Assembly: GCA_037178625.1 (NCBI GenBank)
Contig: CM074140.1
Coordinates: 1,240,001-1,304,000 of the forward strand
Direction: 5' to 3'
Length of the DNA stretch: 64,000 nucleotides
Source: Skeletonema tropicum
Taxonomy: Eukaryota > Bacillariophyta > Thalassiosirophyceae > Thalassiosirales > Thalassiosiraceae
Positions within the stretch are counted from its first letter, which is position 1. Each line of letters begins with the position of its first letter. The notes under the pieces were generated by a model. That model did not search any database. It was not told the origin of the DNA and worked only from the letters and a program-made list of their open reading frames with translations. Position numbers and translations under genes: made by a program. Shown piece by piece: positions 20,001 through 30,689 of the stretch.

Positions 20001-21238
20001 TCGAAATGTAGGAATGCCAAGCATTGACCCCTTCAATGATAACCCTGGACTTGTCCAAAGTGTACTACCACCAGGACTAACAATCTTCCGTTGCACAGTT
20101 CGTCTCAGTACCATCACAACTGGATACAGCTCCTGCTCCAAAACACCATCCATACCAAAATGTCGTGGAGATGCCGTGGATATGACATTATCACTCTTTA
20201 ATGGAGTAATCGGTGTATCCAACTGAGAAGTATTGGAGGATCGACGTCGACCTCCACTCACTTGGCTCCCTTCCCCATCATCGTCATCATTCATTAAACA
20301 CCGACCCGCCGCACTCCTTGCAACATTTGTGACATTTTGTGTTACATTCTTGGCAGTCCCCTTGGACAACGACGGTACACGCCTCGATCCAGTGGCATTG
20401 TTCCGTTTGGCACGTTCAAACATCCCCCCCATAGAATCCGCCAACATGATACTATTGGAACCAATTGTCATTTCATCATCAAATGCAGTACGTGGAGAAG
20501 CCATATCATTCGTATTCCTCGGCGGTGTTCGTAATGGGTCAGTTCCTGCTCCTCCTTTCGGTGGTAATGTACACCCAGCGAATAATTCTCGTATTTGTTC
20601 ATAACTTGTTCGTAATCCCCGTTTTTCACATTCCAATACATACTTTCTGGCTCGTGCATCCAATCGATCCGTGTCACTTTCCATAGTATTGTCCATTCCA
20701 TTACTACGCCGGTGGTTATTCCCTCCCAGTGGCGAAGATGACGAGTGTTGCAAATCATCAAATTTCGGTCCACCGACCACACATGCGAATTGGATACAGT
20801 CTTCTGGTTGTATTCCTGCTCTTTCGGCGGCTGAGTTGGGTTCGACTGTTCGGACGTAGGCGCGATCGTTGATTTCTAGGAATGTTAATCCCAAATCTAT
20901 ATAATTGTTTTTTGATGATTATGTAAGTAGACGACATTCAGGTTAGGAGTTTAGAAATTACAGTAAATGGTGAATGCTATCATGATTGCTGCAGGAACAC
21001 ACATCCTAAAACTTGTCGAATATATTGATCTAAAGAATATAAACTACTTACCAAACTTGTGTGTAAATCTACCAACACCATCGCTCCCCATGCCAACCTC
21101 TGACGGCACTCTCGTCGGATGCACCACCCAAACCACCTTGGCAGAGGAACCGGCGTCATCTCCGTGCATGACATGACTGTAGGCATCTGTGAGGGCCGAG
21201 GTGGCGTCTATGGCGATGCGGGAGAGGAACGATGTCAT
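17007..21238 (-). CDS. PDZ - SYLF (Ysc84) multidomain scaffold protein
   Basis: Exon 1 21238-21052, intron 20897-21051 (155 bp, GTAAGT...ATAG, phase 1), exon 2 20896-17007; about 1358 residues. The large frame has no ATG of its own; exon 1 supplies it (MTSFLSR) and completes the PDZ domain across the junction (LGLTFLEI, NSAAERAGIQPEDCI; ~60-105). Residues ~385-620 form a SYLF domain (IRGMIKNAIGLGFVRLSK, GSWSAPSAIGVYGFGLG, LFYGVSVDG-like LYFGVSVDG), which in Ysc84/SH3YL1 proteins binds phosphoinositides and actin; an acidic/Ser insertion splits it. Residues ~690-860 look like a PH-type domain and ~1010-1165 may be a VASt/START-like domain; both are weaker calls. The C-terminus is Lys/Arg/Ser-rich. 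Probably a membrane-lipid and cytoskeleton adaptor. It diverges from the next gene over a 604 bp spacer. Confidence 0.85.
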
Positions 21239-21585
21239 TATTATTCACTTGATAATTTGACTACTGGAGAGACGTGCGGTGGGGATTGCTGGAGGACATT
21301 GTCGTTGGTGGTGTGTTGGTTGTTGATCGAATGATACAATTGGTCTTGACAGTAATGTCTGGTTTGCATTGGTATTGCGCTGCGCTGCTCTGCGAATGAG
21401 TTTATCTGCGTACGTAGGTTCATTTCAGTCTTGTGTTGCAAGCGCTATCGGCATCATGTCGGCTTTTGTGTTCCGATGTGCGTGCCGAGTTGAGTGATGA
21501 AGTTGTGGATTTTCTTTCTTTCTTTTCTTTCACTCTTGAAGTTTCCCCTGACTACATGAGAATGAGACTTTCTCAGTGACAATGA

Positions 21586-21593
21586 TGACGTCA
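21586..21593. promoter_or_regulatory. CRE-type palindrome TGACGTCA
   Basis: Perfect TGACGTCA in the 604 bp divergent spacer between the PDZ-SYLF gene and the 201-aa gene. CRE-like sites are bound by bZIP factors and have been linked to CO2/cAMP responses in diatoms; use here is inferred. The rest of the spacer holds a CATC microsatellite (about 21664-21693) and pyrimidine-rich tracts, with no other recognisable signal. Confidence 0.45.
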
Positions 21594-21842
21594 CATCACG
21601 CACTTTTGTCACTCACTGCTCTGCTAGCTCCAAATAATCCACTCTGCACCACCTCGCCGCGCTCCATCCATCTCCATCTCCATCCATCCATCCAATGCTT
21701 TTCATTTATGTTCATGGCTCTATGATGCAGATGTTGTGTATTCAGCATTCATAAGTAAGCACCACACAGCATACAAATACAAGTTGTATCTAACCACGCA
21801 AAAGGAACATCAAAACAAGTCCTCATATCACAATCTTAAACT

Positions 21843-22448
21843 ATGGCCAATAACAATCTTCCGCCCGGATGGGGCGACAGACACAACAAAATGAGTGAAC
21901 ACGACATGAAACTGGGCGGGATGGCAGCAACGAAATTCAGTGCAAAAAACTCTTACAGTAACAACTCCACAGTCGCTGCTAGTGGTGGATCCTACAATAA
22001 TAGCGACCAAGTTCGTGAGTTTTACTTGAATGAATCTCAAAGACAGGGAGATGAATCTAATAATAGTCAGATGACGGGAAAGAATAATAATAATAGCAGT
22101 GTGCCAGACTTTTGGGAGAGTCGACAAATAGAAAAAGAACTGCAGGCGAAACAAATGGGGGTGTTTGCGAAAAAATCGGATCAATCATTGAAACAACGTC
22201 ATCAGCCCATTGCATCTGCTGCACAATCTACGAGCGACAAAAAAAGGGTTTGCATAGGTAGACATGATGATGATGGTGATGATGACGCACCAGAGCCTGA
22301 AATTGCCCTAGTTCAAATAGCAACGCATGCATTAGATGCAGTGGCAAAATCATTATCAAAGAGAAAAGTGTTGATTCCAATGGAAGACAGAGCTGCATTT
22401 GCAAAGGCTATGAAGCAAGCTATGGATGCATTAGCAAAACAATCATAA
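21843..22448 (+). CDS. Hypothetical 201-aa low-complexity protein
   Basis: Single exon. The N-terminal two thirds are Asn/Ser-rich and probably disordered, with an opening NNNLPPGWGDRHNKMSEHD. An acidic DDDGDDDAPEPE hinge leads to a C-terminal predicted helix of ~50 residues (ALVQIATHALDAVAKSL, then FAKAMKQAMDALAKQ) with Ala/Lys spacing. No signal peptide or membrane segment. Family not recognised. Convergent with the aminotransferase 97 bp downstream. Confidence 0.7.
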   Translation: MANNNLPPGWGDRHNKMSEHDMKLGGMAATKFSAKNSYSNNSTVAASGGSYNNSDQVREFYLNESQRQGDESNNSQMTGKNNNNSSVPDFWESRQIEKELQAKQMGVFAKKSDQSLKQRHQPIASAAQSTSDKKRVCIGRHDDDGDDDAPEPEIALVQIATHALDAVAKSLSKRKVLIPMEDRAAFAKAMKQAMDALAKQS

Positions 22449-22545
22449 TTTGACATTTACTACATTGTCTTCACTCATTTATGCACAGACAGACATCCAC
22501 CTGATCTTGCTTGCATATCTATGCACAGCCAGGCATCCATCTGAT

Positions 22546-24066
22546 CTAGCTCCATGCAGCAGAATGCAATATGGATTGCAAAGCTTTACAAAATAGATCA
22601 ATTTCATCTTCTGTATTGAAGTATGACAATGATGCACGCAGCAACTGTTTCATTCCCAATCCTGTGCGAGATGAGTCCAGCGGTGTCGAAGTTGCCGGCA
22701 CAATACTCAAATGAAAGCAACACCCATCTCCCTGATCATTTTGCAACTTTTCTTTGATTGTCGAAGCTTCTACACCATCGCACCAAAACGTGACAATTCC
22801 GCACATCTTTTGGTCATGATCATTGTTGTAGTGATGTACATTTACGCGATCTATTGCTGCAAGTCTTTTTCGCAGCATTTGTCCATTAACAGAACACAAG
22901 TTTTCAATCTTATCCATCCCAATCTCAAGTGAAACATCTATTGCTGCACCTAATCCTAGCCTATTTGCAATATTTGCCTCCCAGAACTCAAACCGTGCAG
23001 CTCCAGGCTGATATGAGTGGAGTAAGCCATACTCGTTTTCTTCTTCAAGACCTACACAAACTCCTTGATTCGGCGGTTGTGACATTACTCTCACCACTGG
23101 TGCAGCTGCATGGTCAATATGACTTGGTTGCAAAGCATTTGCTATGTCCTTTTGAACATATAAAAATCCTGTACCGCGTGGACCACGAAGGTACTTTCTC
23201 CCAGTTGCGGCCAAGGCGTGACATTTCATGTCTTTCACATTGATCACAAGTTGCCCAACTGATTGACATGCATCGACTAGGTAGAATATGCCCGGAAGTA
23301 CTCCATTTCGCTGTTCTTTTGTATTGAAATCATGAATCATGATGCCAATTTCATCCACAGGATTAACAATGTGGCAGTTCGTAGGAATGTGTGTGATGCA
23401 TATCATTGCAATCGATGTAGGATTGATATCATCTACTTTCCCGTCCAAGATGGACCGCAATGAATCCAAGTCAACAATCCCTGTACTGATTCTAGTTGTT
23501 CCATGAGTAGTGACTGAAGATGGAATGCCAAGAACACGCCACTTGACACCGGAAAGTTGTGTATGATCTCTTGCAAACTTGACAGCAGCCACAACATTGG
23601 CAGCATATTCAGCTTCACTAACAAGAATAATCATCTCTTCTCGCTGGCGATTATGTTGAGATGATATCAACTCACGTTCCTTTGTCTCAAGCATGGAGTA
23701 GAAGACACGTGTCCATGATACTGTTGCACTTTCAGTTAGGGCGATTTCATTTCTTGCATTGTATTCAGAGCCGTCACTATTGTTGTCAGCACCTATCAAT
23801 TGGGCTACTGATTTATACACCCTATCAACTTTGTCGCAAGCCAATTCTGCAGCTCGATATGCTCCCATCTCAGATTCGAGCCTCATGTGTTCAATTGTTG
23901 CATCAAGCACTTGTGGAGGAGACGGTGAGGCTCCTGCATTATTGAAGTGCACTTGACGACGTGTGCAAATCATGGCACACGTGCTATCGACGGCAATTAG
24001 CAAGCAACAGAGTAACAGAAGGAGCCGCCGCATTAGAAAGCAAGGCTGGGCCAAATCAGTAGGCAA
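22546..24066 (-). CDS. Class V (PLP) aminotransferase / cysteine desulfurase-like protein, secretory
   Basis: 506 residues; a start at the Met at residue 12 (24033) gives a cleaner signal peptide (MRRLLLLLCCLLIAV...STCA), so the true protein may be 495 residues. Class V features: HFNNAGASPSP near the N-terminus, LVDACQSVGQ with the Asp that pairs with the PLP pyridine (~268), and ATGRKYLRGPRGTGFLYV containing the PLP-binding Lys (~290). This subgroup includes cysteine desulfurases, isopenicillin-N epimerase-like and EgtE-like enzymes. The signal peptide makes Fe-S assembly unlikely and suggests an ER/secretory or plastid route. Substrate unknown. Confidence 0.85.
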   Translation of the reverse strand: MPTDLAQPCFLMRRLLLLLCCLLIAVDSTCAMICTRRQVHFNNAGASPSPPQVLDATIEHMRLESEMGAYRAAELACDKVDRVYKSVAQLIGADNNSDGSEYNARNEIALTESATVSWTRVFYSMLETKERELISSQHNRQREEMIILVSEAEYAANVVAAVKFARDHTQLSGVKWRVLGIPSSVTTHGTTRISTGIVDLDSLRSILDGKVDDINPTSIAMICITHIPTNCHIVNPVDEIGIMIHDFNTKEQRNGVLPGIFYLVDACQSVGQLVINVKDMKCHALAATGRKYLRGPRGTGFLYVQKDIANALQPSHIDHAAAPVVRVMSQPPNQGVCVGLEEENEYGLLHSYQPGAARFEFWEANIANRLGLGAAIDVSLEIGMDKIENLCSVNGQMLRKRLAAIDRVNVHHYNNDHDQKMCGIVTFWCDGVEASTIKEKLQNDQGDGCCFHLSIVPATSTPLDSSRTGLGMKQLLRASLSYFNTEDEIDLFCKALQSILHSAAWS

Positions 24067-24172
24067 CGATGTTCAATAAGTCGGTAGTAGATTTGATTGC
24101 CGTCAAATAATATAATATGCCGTTCTGCTCATTGATTATCTTCATTCTTCATTCTTCATCATCTTCATTCTT

Positions 24173-25823
24173 GGGTTCCCTCCTGGCCAAAACCACTAAT
24201 TAGTGGTCATACGTAGGGGGTAGTTAGAGGACATTCTAACACCTCCCAAACCCTAACATTCAAGGAATACACCACCAAAGACCTCTACAACAGAGTCCAA
24301 GCCCAAAAATCCGCAATGAAAACGCCCAAATAGAAGTAGAGATAGCTATATACACACCATAAAATCGCTATTTTAGTGACCACTAATTAGTGGTCGAGAA
24401 TTATGTGTTGTTGTGTAATTGTTTATGCTTCCCCCAACAAACAGTGCACATGGGAACCTTCTTATGATATGTGGAGTAGGTTTTGACCTCTATGCGGCAT
24501 GTGGCACGCCTATCCTTGATGTACTGTGTGCCAACCTTCTGCCGACATTTTGTAAAATCTGGCTTGAATTCAAGCACGGGCTTGACCGTCTAGCTCGCCT
24601 GTTGGGGCGAATAGGAGAGCAGGAAGCTTTCCTGCACTGCATATGATGTTGTTCTAACATTTACTTGGCTGATTGACGACGAAAATCACGTTGGGGTGGA
24701 GAATTCTCAACTCTAGTATGCGATATCTTGACACGAGAAGGGCGCAAATTAACGCAAATTCTGCTGAAATGAGGTGTAGGCGCAGGTTTAGCGGAGATAA
24801 CAGCCAATCAAAGGATATCGTCGTGTACATTAATGTCGTTGTGGTCGCTGTGCAAGAGATCACCATCGGATTTGCATTACTTATTGGCCAAACATACATC
24901 ATAGAGTGGTGATTTGGTGCTGATGGATGCCAATTTTTTTTTGGAAAAAATGCGCTACACCACAACCTGGCATCACCTGCAGCCGCCCTGTCATTAATTT
25001 GGACCATTCCACCAACAATATTCCTATAATTAATATCATATGATGCTGTCTTTGTTTTTATTCCATTTAAAGCGGTTGATTTGTCGAATAATTATTGAAT
25101 ATTGCCATTATATTTGTGTCGATAAATCGTCATCATCGCATCCCCGTCGCTTCAATTCATGTGAGATGCTAACCAAAACGAACTCTCTTGGGTAGATGGG
25201 CCGCTTTCCATGTCCCCATCTGTAGATAGGTTGGCCGCTTTGGGTAGGGATCGTTGTTTTCGAGTAGAATACCGTCGTATGTCGACTGCAAATAACTTTG
25301 CATGGTGGTTGGGACATCATCCGGTTGCCGGTGAAGTTTGTGCATGATTGTTGTAGGATCCAGGCCATCTCGATGCTCTTCTTCGACCACCTGGTTAGCC
25401 ACTCATATTGTGACTGTTGTGGTATGCTTTCTGATGGGTAAAAGCATCTACTAAATGCAGATACGACGGCTCGTATGCTGGGCCTCTTTCGCCATGGTGA
25501 TGGTGTGATGAAATGTGAGTTCTACGGGTGGCAACATTTTTGATATCAATTCCTACGTACCCCCAAGTTGAAGTTGCAAAACTTCCGAAAAAAACTCGTC
25601 GGCTGTTCGCCAAATTTGTCAGTAGGCTAGTGTTTGAACGTTAATAGGTTGGGCCCTCTCCAGGGAACACGTGAGATAATAGGTGTACGCCTTGTCAAGA
25701 CATTGAAGAGGGTGCCACCTGAATTTGATAACGTTTGAGTGATTATAAGGGGGTCGTAGGAGATCGTAAACTGACTACTAATTAGTGGTTTTTCCGCTAA
25801 TTAGTGGCCCCAGGAGGGAACCC
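24173..25823. mobile_element. 1.65 kb non-autonomous inverted-repeat transposon
   Basis: Ends are the 14 bp inverted repeat GGGTTCCCTCCTGG (24173-24186) and its complement (25810-25823). The 6 bp ATTCTT flanks both ends (24167-24172, 25824-25829), though the left flank is a TTCATTC-rich simple repeat, so the duplication is uncertain. The palindrome CCACTAATTAGTGG or near copies lie inside both ends: 24193-24206, 24380-24393, about 25776-25788 and 25795-25807. Internal ORFs are short (75 aa plus, 117 aa minus) and show no transposase motif. Superfamily unassigned. It sits between the aminotransferase 5' end and the promoter of the five-TM gene. Confidence 0.82.
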
Positions 25824-26113
25824 ATTCTTCATTGGAAAGATTTTTGTTTGAGTTTGAGGGCGAGTGCCGTATGATACCTGTACCTGGATCCATTTTCTTT
25901 GTCGAAGGATTCTCGCCCATTCAAAAGGAGCTTTGATGAGAAAGTGATTTGAAATTGGCCGTTTATTTCTGGTTGATGCACTCCTCCATCTTCCCCCTCC
26001 AACCTCCAATCCAGAAGCGATTCAATCTGTTGATGATGTCAATGTGATGGGCTATGGGCATCAATCAATCAAACTAACAGTAGACGGACGACCATTGCTT
26101 ATTGAGCCAGCCC

Positions 26114-26120
26114 TATAAAA
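26114..26120 (+). promoter_or_regulatory. TATA box of the five-TM protein gene
   Basis: TATAAAA 77 bp upstream of the ATG at 26197, giving an expected leader of about 45-50 nt. Confidence 0.55.
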
Positions 26121-26196
26121 TCCAGATTGGTAGCAAAAGAGGCTGAAGAGGGCCCACCAGACGTACTTTAAAAATTTCTGTTACATATACACAACC

Positions 26197-29159
26197 ATGC
26201 CAGTGGTGTTGGGAGCCCCAGCCTTTTCAGAGGAGTTTCTCTCCGCCGAAGACTACGAGCAGCCATCTCGTGTTATTCTGATGCACAGTCTACCTCGATT
26301 TGGCCACAACTCCAACTTTGCCAAGCTCGTTTCCAGCAACCAGGAGGAACAAGTGGATTACGTGGTGGGAATCTTGGCAGCGGCGTTTTTCATTTTATCT
26401 GTATTCATATTTTGGGCTGCCGCGATTGTATCTTGCAAATCTATGGGAAGACGCCGCATCGGATTTCTTTCTGGTAGGATGCACCTCCAGCCTGATAAGA
26501 AGGGACGTTTTCGCCCACCGCTTTACCTTTGGAAGCTGCGCTATACGTTTATATTTCTAGGTTGTGCGATTATAGGCTGTGGACTCATGCTTGCCATGCC
26601 TGCGACAAGATCGGTAATTAACGCTTCCAAATCCAGTCAGAAAATACATAGAGAGATAAAAGCTCTGACTGATCAAGGACTGCTCATCGTTGCCGACTTG
26701 TCTCGTGTCAAGAAGAACATTAATGCATTGGATGTTCGGACCATATTGCAGGTGGAGAATTTGTGTCCTGACTATAAGACGTTCTTAGCGTCAGATGAAT
26801 CATTGAAAGATTCTCTTCAATTGCTCAACGATGAATTTGACGACCTCAACAACTTGTTGGAAGGATTTGACTTTGAAAGTGTAAGAGGTGGTATCGACTT
26901 TGTGAACGCCGGCATTAGACATATTAATACAGGAGCCACATTCGCGCAGGACAATGATTGGATGGTAAAGATGTACACTCTAGTGCTGACAGTGATGGTA
27001 TTTTTCATGTTACTTGCTGCTACCGAGATAGTAGACAAGGACGCGAAAATTAGCCCTGCGTTGCAAATGATGGTGTCTGTCTTCATCTTTCCAGTGTTTG
27101 TAGTCTGTGTGGTGTTAGCTGTGATCGCTACCGTATTGATTGCTATTATGGGCACAGCCAACTCAGACTTCTGCGCTGTTGGACCTGAAACGACGACAAC
27201 AAATATCCTCTTTGAGCTGGGTCTGAGACGAGGCAGTATGATTTTCGATACTTTTGAATACTATCAGACAGGATGCAAAACAAGAGACCCGATAGCTCTC
27301 TTGTACAAATACGAAGACTTTTTGCAAGATGGTATTACCTCTGCAAGTAGCTTCCTAGAACGGTTCAACGAAATTGGATATGAGGAGATGAATGAGAAAT
27401 GTGGTGCTAATGTGAGGCCGTTAGTTGAAGTAATTAGTATTCTGAGAGATAACCTGGGAATCCTGCTGGGTGGTGAGTTTTTGTGTCCAAGTCGTTGATT
27501 ATCTTGTCTCACATTGAACACAAGACTGAACTTTAGCATATTCTTTCTTGCAACTATGCAGCATTACGATCCACTTTTGAAGTGTCAAGTTGCTCCAGAG
27601 TGAGCCCAATCTACAAACAGACATTCAATGCAAATGCTTGCGAAGAGAGTGCTAGTGGGCTCACATTAATGTTCATGGTAACAATTACGCTTGCCGCGAT
27701 CGGTATGGTCCTTATTATGCTCAGATCGGCCATGCATCCTTACAAGAGCGTTAGAAGAAATCCCTATCTAGATCAGGACGAAAAGATATCCGAACACGAT
27801 GAATACAAGACTTATTTAGGTTACATGTCTGAGTTTGTCAACATATGGAAGGGAAAAGAAGGCGATGACTCATCGGAACCAACTGCAGCAGGGACTTGGA
27901 GCGGAAGCATTGATGAGTCAAAGAGTGAAGAAGAGAAGCCTCTTTCACCTGGGATCAGCTGGAAAGACAATGTCTTCCGACCTGCATCTTTTCTGTTGAG
28001 CCCAAGCTCTGACAATGGTGAGGTGGGTCCCCACAACGCAAAGACACCTCGTGCGAGGCCATCATCACTCATGTTTTCGCCTGCCAATAGAGCTTCTGAA
28101 AGAAATTACTTCAATCTACATTCACCATTGAGCTCGAATAGTTCGATTTTGAGCCCGTCGTCTCAGATTACAACAGACGCATGCGACGAAGAACAGCCTC
28201 TTTCACCGGAAACACCTGCTTATTGTTGGGGCAACACAGCAAATAATCGCTTCATTGGGTCATCTCCATTGAGTCTAGGATCAAATCAAGGAAGAATGGC
28301 GCTTTCCCCCGCTCCAGGCACAATCGACGACGAGAAAAAGCCGCTATCACCGGAAACCCCTGACATTAGTTGGATTGGTAATGAGCTGGTGGAACATCCC
28401 AACGTAACAACTCCGTCGAGTGTAGTATCAAAAGACTCCATCCCGTCTCTTTGTTCTGGTAAGAATGTCAACGAAACCGACGATTTTGTGAAACCAGATT
28501 CTAGTGAAGTCGCTGACTCTCTTCTAGCGGTGGGATTAATGGGCGCGGTGCTTGGACTGCCGGCTCCTGATTCAGTTCATAAGAAGAAGAAAAATGCAAA
28601 TCTTTGGCAAGATGATGGTGAAAATGTAGATGAAATACCTTCCATGAGTTTGGACGAAGACACTGACACTGCATCTCCAGAGTCACTTTCCGTCTCATCT
28701 CCTTTGAACAGTCCAGCTATGAGTGATGAAGTCAACAACTTAGAGGGACGTGACGATTCATTGTTAGTCTCACCAACAGAAAGTGAAAGGCAGCCACCTC
28801 CAAGCTGGAGTAAGAACAACATGGGACGAACGCCGAATGACAAATCTGTCACAAACTCCTTCGAAGAAACACGCCAATCCCCAGATTCGTCTACGCGCAG
28901 AGACAGTCCATTATCTCAGGTCGGCTCAATTCGCACTCGTTTTACGCCACAATTGAAATCACAAACCATCTCAAATGATCAAGATGAGCTGGAGCAATTG
29001 ATGACTCCACAAGATCGAGGCGATCAAGATATAGAATCAGAAGAGAGATCAATCCCAAAGCGTTTTAATGTATTGAAATTTGGATCTCCCGATTTCCTTT
29101 CACCCTTACGCTTAGGTGCTGCAAGAAGTTATAAGAAGATTGAGGATAAAATTGAGTGA
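26197..29159 (+). CDS. Five-transmembrane tweety/prominin-like protein with SP-rich tail
   Basis: Exons 26197-27472 and 27562-29159; intron 27473-27561 (89 bp, GTGAGT...TGCAG, phase 1); 957 residues. TM segments at about 54-76, 113-135, 259-280, 288-315 and 465-485, with long loops between TM2-TM3 (helical) and TM4-TM5 (with Cys). This five-TM layout is that of tweety homologs and prominins; the family is inferred from topology, not signature motifs. The ~470-residue C-terminal tail is Ser/Pro-rich and acidic, with a repeated PLSPGISW / PLSPETPAYCW / PLSPETPDISW motif and many SP/TP sites, suggesting proline-directed phosphorylation. The tail ends on a basic patch (LRLGAARSYKKIEDK). Convergent with the next gene, 96 bp apart. 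Confidence 0.82.
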
Positions 29160-29223
29160 GATCTCCAGCCAGCGTTTTGTATAAACATGATACTTGCAAT
29201 GTAATGAATGTTAAGTAAATTAT

Positions 29224-29262
29224 ATGTTTGCTTGTCAAACATATGTGTTTGCTTGTCAAACA
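29224..29262. terminator. Twin hairpins between convergent genes
   Basis: The sequence TGTTTGCTTGTCAAACA occurs twice in direct order (29225-29241 and 29246-29262); each copy folds on itself (TGTTTG/CAAACA). The second overlaps the stop codon of the minus gene (29256-29258). It may mark 3' ends for both convergent transcripts; role inferred from position only. Confidence 0.35.
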
Positions 29263-30689
29263 AATTCAATCATTTCAGCCTTGGTATTAGTATTGCCTTC
29301 TCTCGCTGCATTAATCACACTAGGAATTTTTGAAACGTCAACACGGGGAACTCGCTGGAATACTAGCATGTAAAACGTCAACGCAATAATCATGGCGAAG
29401 AGTATTGTGAATACAATGTAATTTCCACCTGAAGCACTGTCTCCCAATCCATCATTGAGATCATACGTTCCAGAATAATGTGATCCAAGTAGCAACATAT
29501 TTTTGCACGAAGCATGTACTTGGCAGAAATGCTCTTTGTGGTTATCCCCTTCTATACAAGTGCCCATTGTACTTGTATCTAATCTGTCAGATGTAATGCC
29601 CTCCAGCTCAAGAATAAGGTCCACGTTAGGATTCATGAGCTCGATTTGTTCACGATCAAAACAACACATACCATCGTTGCATAGACTAGCACATTCATTC
29701 AAGCCGTGTTTAGTGCCCAAGCTGCTAGTTGAACAAACAGTAGTGATGACCTCGGATATTAATTGAAGCTCAGATGTTGTATACGACGTCTCATTTACAT
29801 TCTGAGACTGCGACTGCTGTTCATCACCTTGATCACTGGCTTGCGAATCAGAAGTAGCATCACCTATACCAAATACATCCACACCATCAGCATCATATAT
29901 TATCGCATCATCTTCCGAAACAATCAATGATTCACAACCAGCATACGCAGCACACATTTTCTCCGGATTCTCAGCACAACCGAAATTATCCTCATCGTTA
30001 AAACAGCACATGTGACTTCGACATAACAATTGACATTCTTCTCTGCCAGTTTCAGTTCCCAGTTTGGAATAGGCACATTTGCTCACAACATGTTCCGATA
30101 TCTCGAGGAATGATTGTTCATCTTTTTCTGTCACCATTAATGTATATACATTAGAACGATTAATGGGTGATGATGTCAGTTCTGCGACGATTATGATAAT
30201 GGCAAATAAAATCCAGATGGCACACCAACCGGATAATATTCCCTTGATGATCTTCCATGCTATCTCATCACCAGTACTGTCATTAGGATTATTATTTCGG
30301 ATATTGCTGTGATTTGCAGTAGAGACATTTTCATTGTCACACATCCAATTATCATAGGCATTGGTGATTGCTGGAGGGAGCTTTCGTAATTTCTCCTTGT
30401 GAATTTTTGGACCACCCCACTGGGACGACGATGACGTCTGCGGTGGTGCAGGTTCGTAGCCTGACAATGCATTACTGCTTGTGCCTTCGTCTGCAGCATT
30501 CTCTTCAGAGTGACCATTCTCTACTGGACGAGCACTGACATTTGCGACCATCTCTAAATCCTTCTGCTGGAGCGGCCCTACCGAATTGTTGTTGCGTTCA
30601 GATTTGGTCGGATCATCACGATATGTTGTTAGAGTACCTAATGCACGTCCGATTGCAGCATCGCTCACAGGGCCACCGTGATCTTGCAT
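29256..30689 (-). CDS. Two-TM surface protein with duplicated Cys-rich domain
   Basis: 477 residues, single exon. The N-terminal ~150 residues are polar and probably cytosolic. TM1 at about 152-172 (WCAIWILFAIIIIVAEL), then an exposed region with two copies of a Cys module: CAYSKLGTETGREECQLLC..MCCF and CSTSSLGTKHGLNECASLC..MCCF, each followed by a further CAAYAGC- or CQVHASC-type segment. TM2 near 433-453 (IVFTILFAMIIALTFYMLVF) and a short tail. Spacing C-x(n)-LGT-x2-G-x2-EC-x2-LC-x4-CCF is the same in both. I do not recognise a named family. An acidic Gln/Ser linker joins the modules. Divergent from the GPCR gene. Confidence 0.75.
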   Translation of the reverse strand: MQDHGGPVSDAAIGRALGTLTTYRDDPTKSERNNNSVGPLQQKDLEMVANVSARPVENGHSEENAADEGTSSNALSGYEPAPPQTSSSSQWGGPKIHKEKLRKLPPAITNAYDNWMCDNENVSTANHSNIRNNNPNDSTGDEIAWKIIKGILSGWCAIWILFAIIIIVAELTSSPINRSNVYTLMVTEKDEQSFLEISEHVVSKCAYSKLGTETGREECQLLCRSHMCCFNDEDNFGCAENPEKMCAAYAGCESLIVSEDDAIIYDADGVDVFGIGDATSDSQASDQGDEQQSQSQNVNETSYTTSELQLISEVITTVCSTSSLGTKHGLNECASLCNDGMCCFDREQIELMNPNVDLILELEGITSDRLDTSTMGTCIEGDNHKEHFCQVHASCKNMLLLGSHYSGTYDLNDGLGDSASGGNYIVFTILFAMIIALTFYMLVFQRVPRVDVSKIPSVINAAREGNTNTKAEMIEFV

